Assembly: GCF_023856365.1 (NCBI RefSeq)
Contig: NW_026042447.1
Coordinates: 1 to 64,000, forward strand
Direction: 5' to 3'
DNA from: Brienomyrus brachyistius
Lineage: Eukaryota; Chordata; Actinopteri; Osteoglossiformes; Mormyridae
DNA length: 64,000 nucleotides
Shown here piece by piece: positions 62,001-64,000 of this stretch. The notes under the pieces are model-generated. The model saw only the letters and a list, made by a program, of their open reading frames with translations. It did no database searches and had not been told where the DNA came from. Positions within the stretch are counted from its first letter, which is position 1. Every line of letters begins with the position of its first letter. A program made the position numbers and the translations under genes.

Positions 62001-64000
62001 GGGGGCACCAGAGCGGTCCAGGTAAGTGAGGTATTGGGGCTGATGAGGATGTAGGGAGCGGAGCAACGGCTCCCCCACCTGGTCGAAGTAGCGGTGCAAG
62101 ATGCAACCAGCCAGATACGAGGCCACCTTGACCAGCTTGAAGAACCTCACGAAGTTGTTGCTGTTGACAGCGGCAAAGGCCTGGACGGCAAACTTCACCT
62201 CCGGAGAGTTTCGGAGCTCCGCCCGGAATTGCTGCACCTCCCTGCAGGTAGGGAGGGAATGAAATGTCAGCTGGAGAGGTGCCACGGTGACACGGGACAC
62301 CGACTGCCGGCCAGCCACCCACCGGAGGATGTCTCCATCATTGAGCTTCAGGAGCACGCTGTACTGCCGAAACTCTGCCTCATGAGGGCAGTAGATGTTC
62401 TTGCTGGCCAGGTCCTGGTACATCTCCTTGAGGCTCTGCAGGCATTTGGTCAGGTTTTCATTGTTGATCTTAGCATCAAAGGACATCATGGGCTCCTGGC
62501 ACAGGTGGTGTGCGCAGTGGATGTGGAAGCGGGCGCACTTTTCAATAAGGGACACCGTAAGCGGGTCGCACAGGTGCTGCTGAGTGATATCCTGCAGATG
62601 GCCCAGAAAAAGGATCAGGGCGAGGCCCGCAGGGCACAGGAATAATGAGACACGGACTAATGTTGCTCACCTTCCGGATACCTCGTGTGCGGTTCCACAC
62701 AAAGTCATACCAGTCACGGTAGTTGTCCTCACCCTGGTCCATGACCTGGGTAACCAGGTAGTTCATGGTCATGTTCAGCACAGTAAAGGGCCGCAGTTCA
62801 TGGGGGAGGGGCTCCTCCTGGTCAGCAGAGGACCTGCTGTACTCCTTAATGGCAGCAGTGTGGTCCACCTGCGTGGGGTGCAGAGGGTGATTTGCAGCCT
62901 GTGGTCTGTCAATTCATGGCGGGGAGGGGGAAGCATTAGGAAAGAGGGGCAGGGGTGGTGATACCTTCTCCGTGTTGGGGATGACCTCAAAAGAGCTCAG
63001 TTGGTTCCGGGTCTCCCTCATGTAACGCTCCTTCTCCGGACACATGTCAGGACACGTACCCACAAACACCTTGGACAGATCCAGGTCGGTCCTCTTGGGC
63101 CGAGCTGTGCCAGAGGAGACCGTGTCAGCTGGCGATTCACTTTGGGGTGGGAGGGGGGGGTGGCTCAGCAACGTGACCCTAGGGGGACCTACCCTGTCGC
63201 AGGATCTTGTCCCGCTGCTCTAGCAGACGATACTTCTCCTCTGCGGTTTCAGCTACCTGGCCAATCAGGTGGAAGAGGGGAGAGGGGAGGCTGCTGGCTA
63301 GATGTTCGGATTCGAGGCCGTCTGGGCTGGGCTCCATCTGCGGCTCACTCTCAAACTGCAGGGCCTTTGTCGCCAGGGGTTTCTTGGCTGGTGACCTGAG
63401 AGGGACAGACCAAAGGCTGAAGAGCTTCTAAAAGCTGGCAAAACCTGGGCTCCTTTGAACACCTGGCCAGTAGGGGGCATAGCAGCCAAAGAACTCAGTT
63501 TGACTTTAATGTCACGAATCCGAGCCTGAGGTAAAGAGTTTCATTACCAGATGACCTAACATAACTCAAGCTGCTTGGAAAAAAAACTAACAAAATGTAT
63601 ACATAATAAAAAACCAGAGTGATCCAGATTTTTTTTTTTTTTTTTAAAGAACTTGCATTGGGTTTCAAAAAGGTGATTTTCTTCCCTAACTTAATTTAAT
63701 AAAGACCCGGCCATCTTATTGTAAAATTGAGTTATTTACTCTTACGGTAAGAGAATGATTTAAAGACAAGATTACCCTCTGGATAGGGATGAGCTGGAGG
63801 ACCAGCCGGAGGTGGATTTGGAGAGGGCTTTGCAGACAGGGGCTGACTCAAAGCCTCCTGCCTGGCTCTGAGGATCAGGGTCATCTGGAGGCCTTTGGCC
63901 CTTCTCTCCTGGACCTAAGAGACACACAGAACCAGTTCATCGAAACAGCTGACATGGGAATGAAAGGCTGCAACGAGTCACAAAGACCCCGCCCTGGCCT
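55999..64000 (-). CDS. mcm3ap: MCM3AP/GANP copy 5, partial (exons 5-29, 5' end outside the window)
   Basis: Exon 5 (63776-63914) through the chimeric exon 29 (55999-56085) are visible and in frame. Exons 1-4, including the G-tract and the TAG position, lie beyond 64000. The chimeric end shows that a further MCM3AP junction existed here too, and that this copy is internal to the array. Some variants match copy 1 and not copies 2-4 (for example GTE in place of GTK in the antisense reading near 57483). Confidence 0.8.
59203..60030. mobile_element. hAT relic in intron 18 (copy 5)
   Basis: Co-duplicated relic, at the same intron position as in the other units. Confidence 0.72.

Larger units (their letters stand above)
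15941..64000. repeat. tandem array of a 10.03-kb MCM3AP-containing unit (4 full units plus a partial fifth)
   Basis: Units are 15941-25969 (10,029 bp), 25970-35974 (10,005 bp, shortened by a 26-bp deletion), 35975-46005 (10,031 bp), 46006-56036 (10,031 bp) and 56037 to beyond 64000. Every junction reads identically: the MCM3AP 5' flank (...gaaatataca) joins aactggcagc, which belongs to the last coding exon. In copy 1 that exon is preceded instead by ctcgccatag, the native sequence. Units differ by only a few substitutions and small indels, including introns and the intronic transposon relic. This indicates very recent duplication, ongoing homogenisation, or an assembly expansion. Confidence 0.95.

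Overview
The window is animal nuclear DNA, most likely from a ray-finned fish. The only recognisable gene is MCM3AP, also called GANP. It is read on the minus strand as about 29 short coding exons with GT-AG borders and mostly small introns. There are no bacterial-type operons, rRNA genes or CRISPR arrays. The fish assignment is an inference from the compact introns and the repeats (hAT transposons, a tRNA-derived satellite containing a fish-like 'attgatcccc' segment). The species cannot be named from the sequence.

Positions 1-13111 hold a tandem satellite with a 783-bp unit, about 17 copies. Each unit carries one tRNA-Leu-like module with A-box and B-box motifs. A 674-bp non-autonomous hAT element (13112-13785) with a perfect 8-bp target duplication interrupts the array. 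A diverged edge unit (13786-14709) follows. Positions 14710-15830 hold a little unassigned DNA and the 3'UTR of the leftmost MCM3AP copy.

Positions 15831-64000 hold a second, much larger tandem array. A unit of about 10.03 kb containing nearly all of MCM3AP is repeated head to tail, with four complete units and a fifth running off the right edge. The units are almost identical. The breakpoint lies inside the last coding exon on one side and about 125 bp upstream of the ATG on the other. Only copy 1 therefore keeps the native C-terminus and 3'UTR. Every other visible copy ends in the same chimeric 12-residue tail, whose stop lies 88 nt upstream of the next copy's ATG.

The conceptual protein (about 2,010 residues) has the GANP order: FG-repeat N-terminus, RRM, Sac3/GANP helical domain, ENY2-binding helix, C-terminal MCM3AP region. 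All four copies in which exon 4 is visible share an in-frame TAG near codon 544. They also share a G-tract near codon 335 whose length breaks the frame unless a 40/41-nt G-rich segment is spliced out. Copy 1 adds a 1-bp frameshift and a 30-bp inversion across a splice acceptor. Copy 2 adds a 26-bp frameshifting deletion. The array therefore looks like recent amplification of a disabled or unusually processed MCM3AP copy. Collapse or expansion errors in assembly cannot be excluded from sequence alone.
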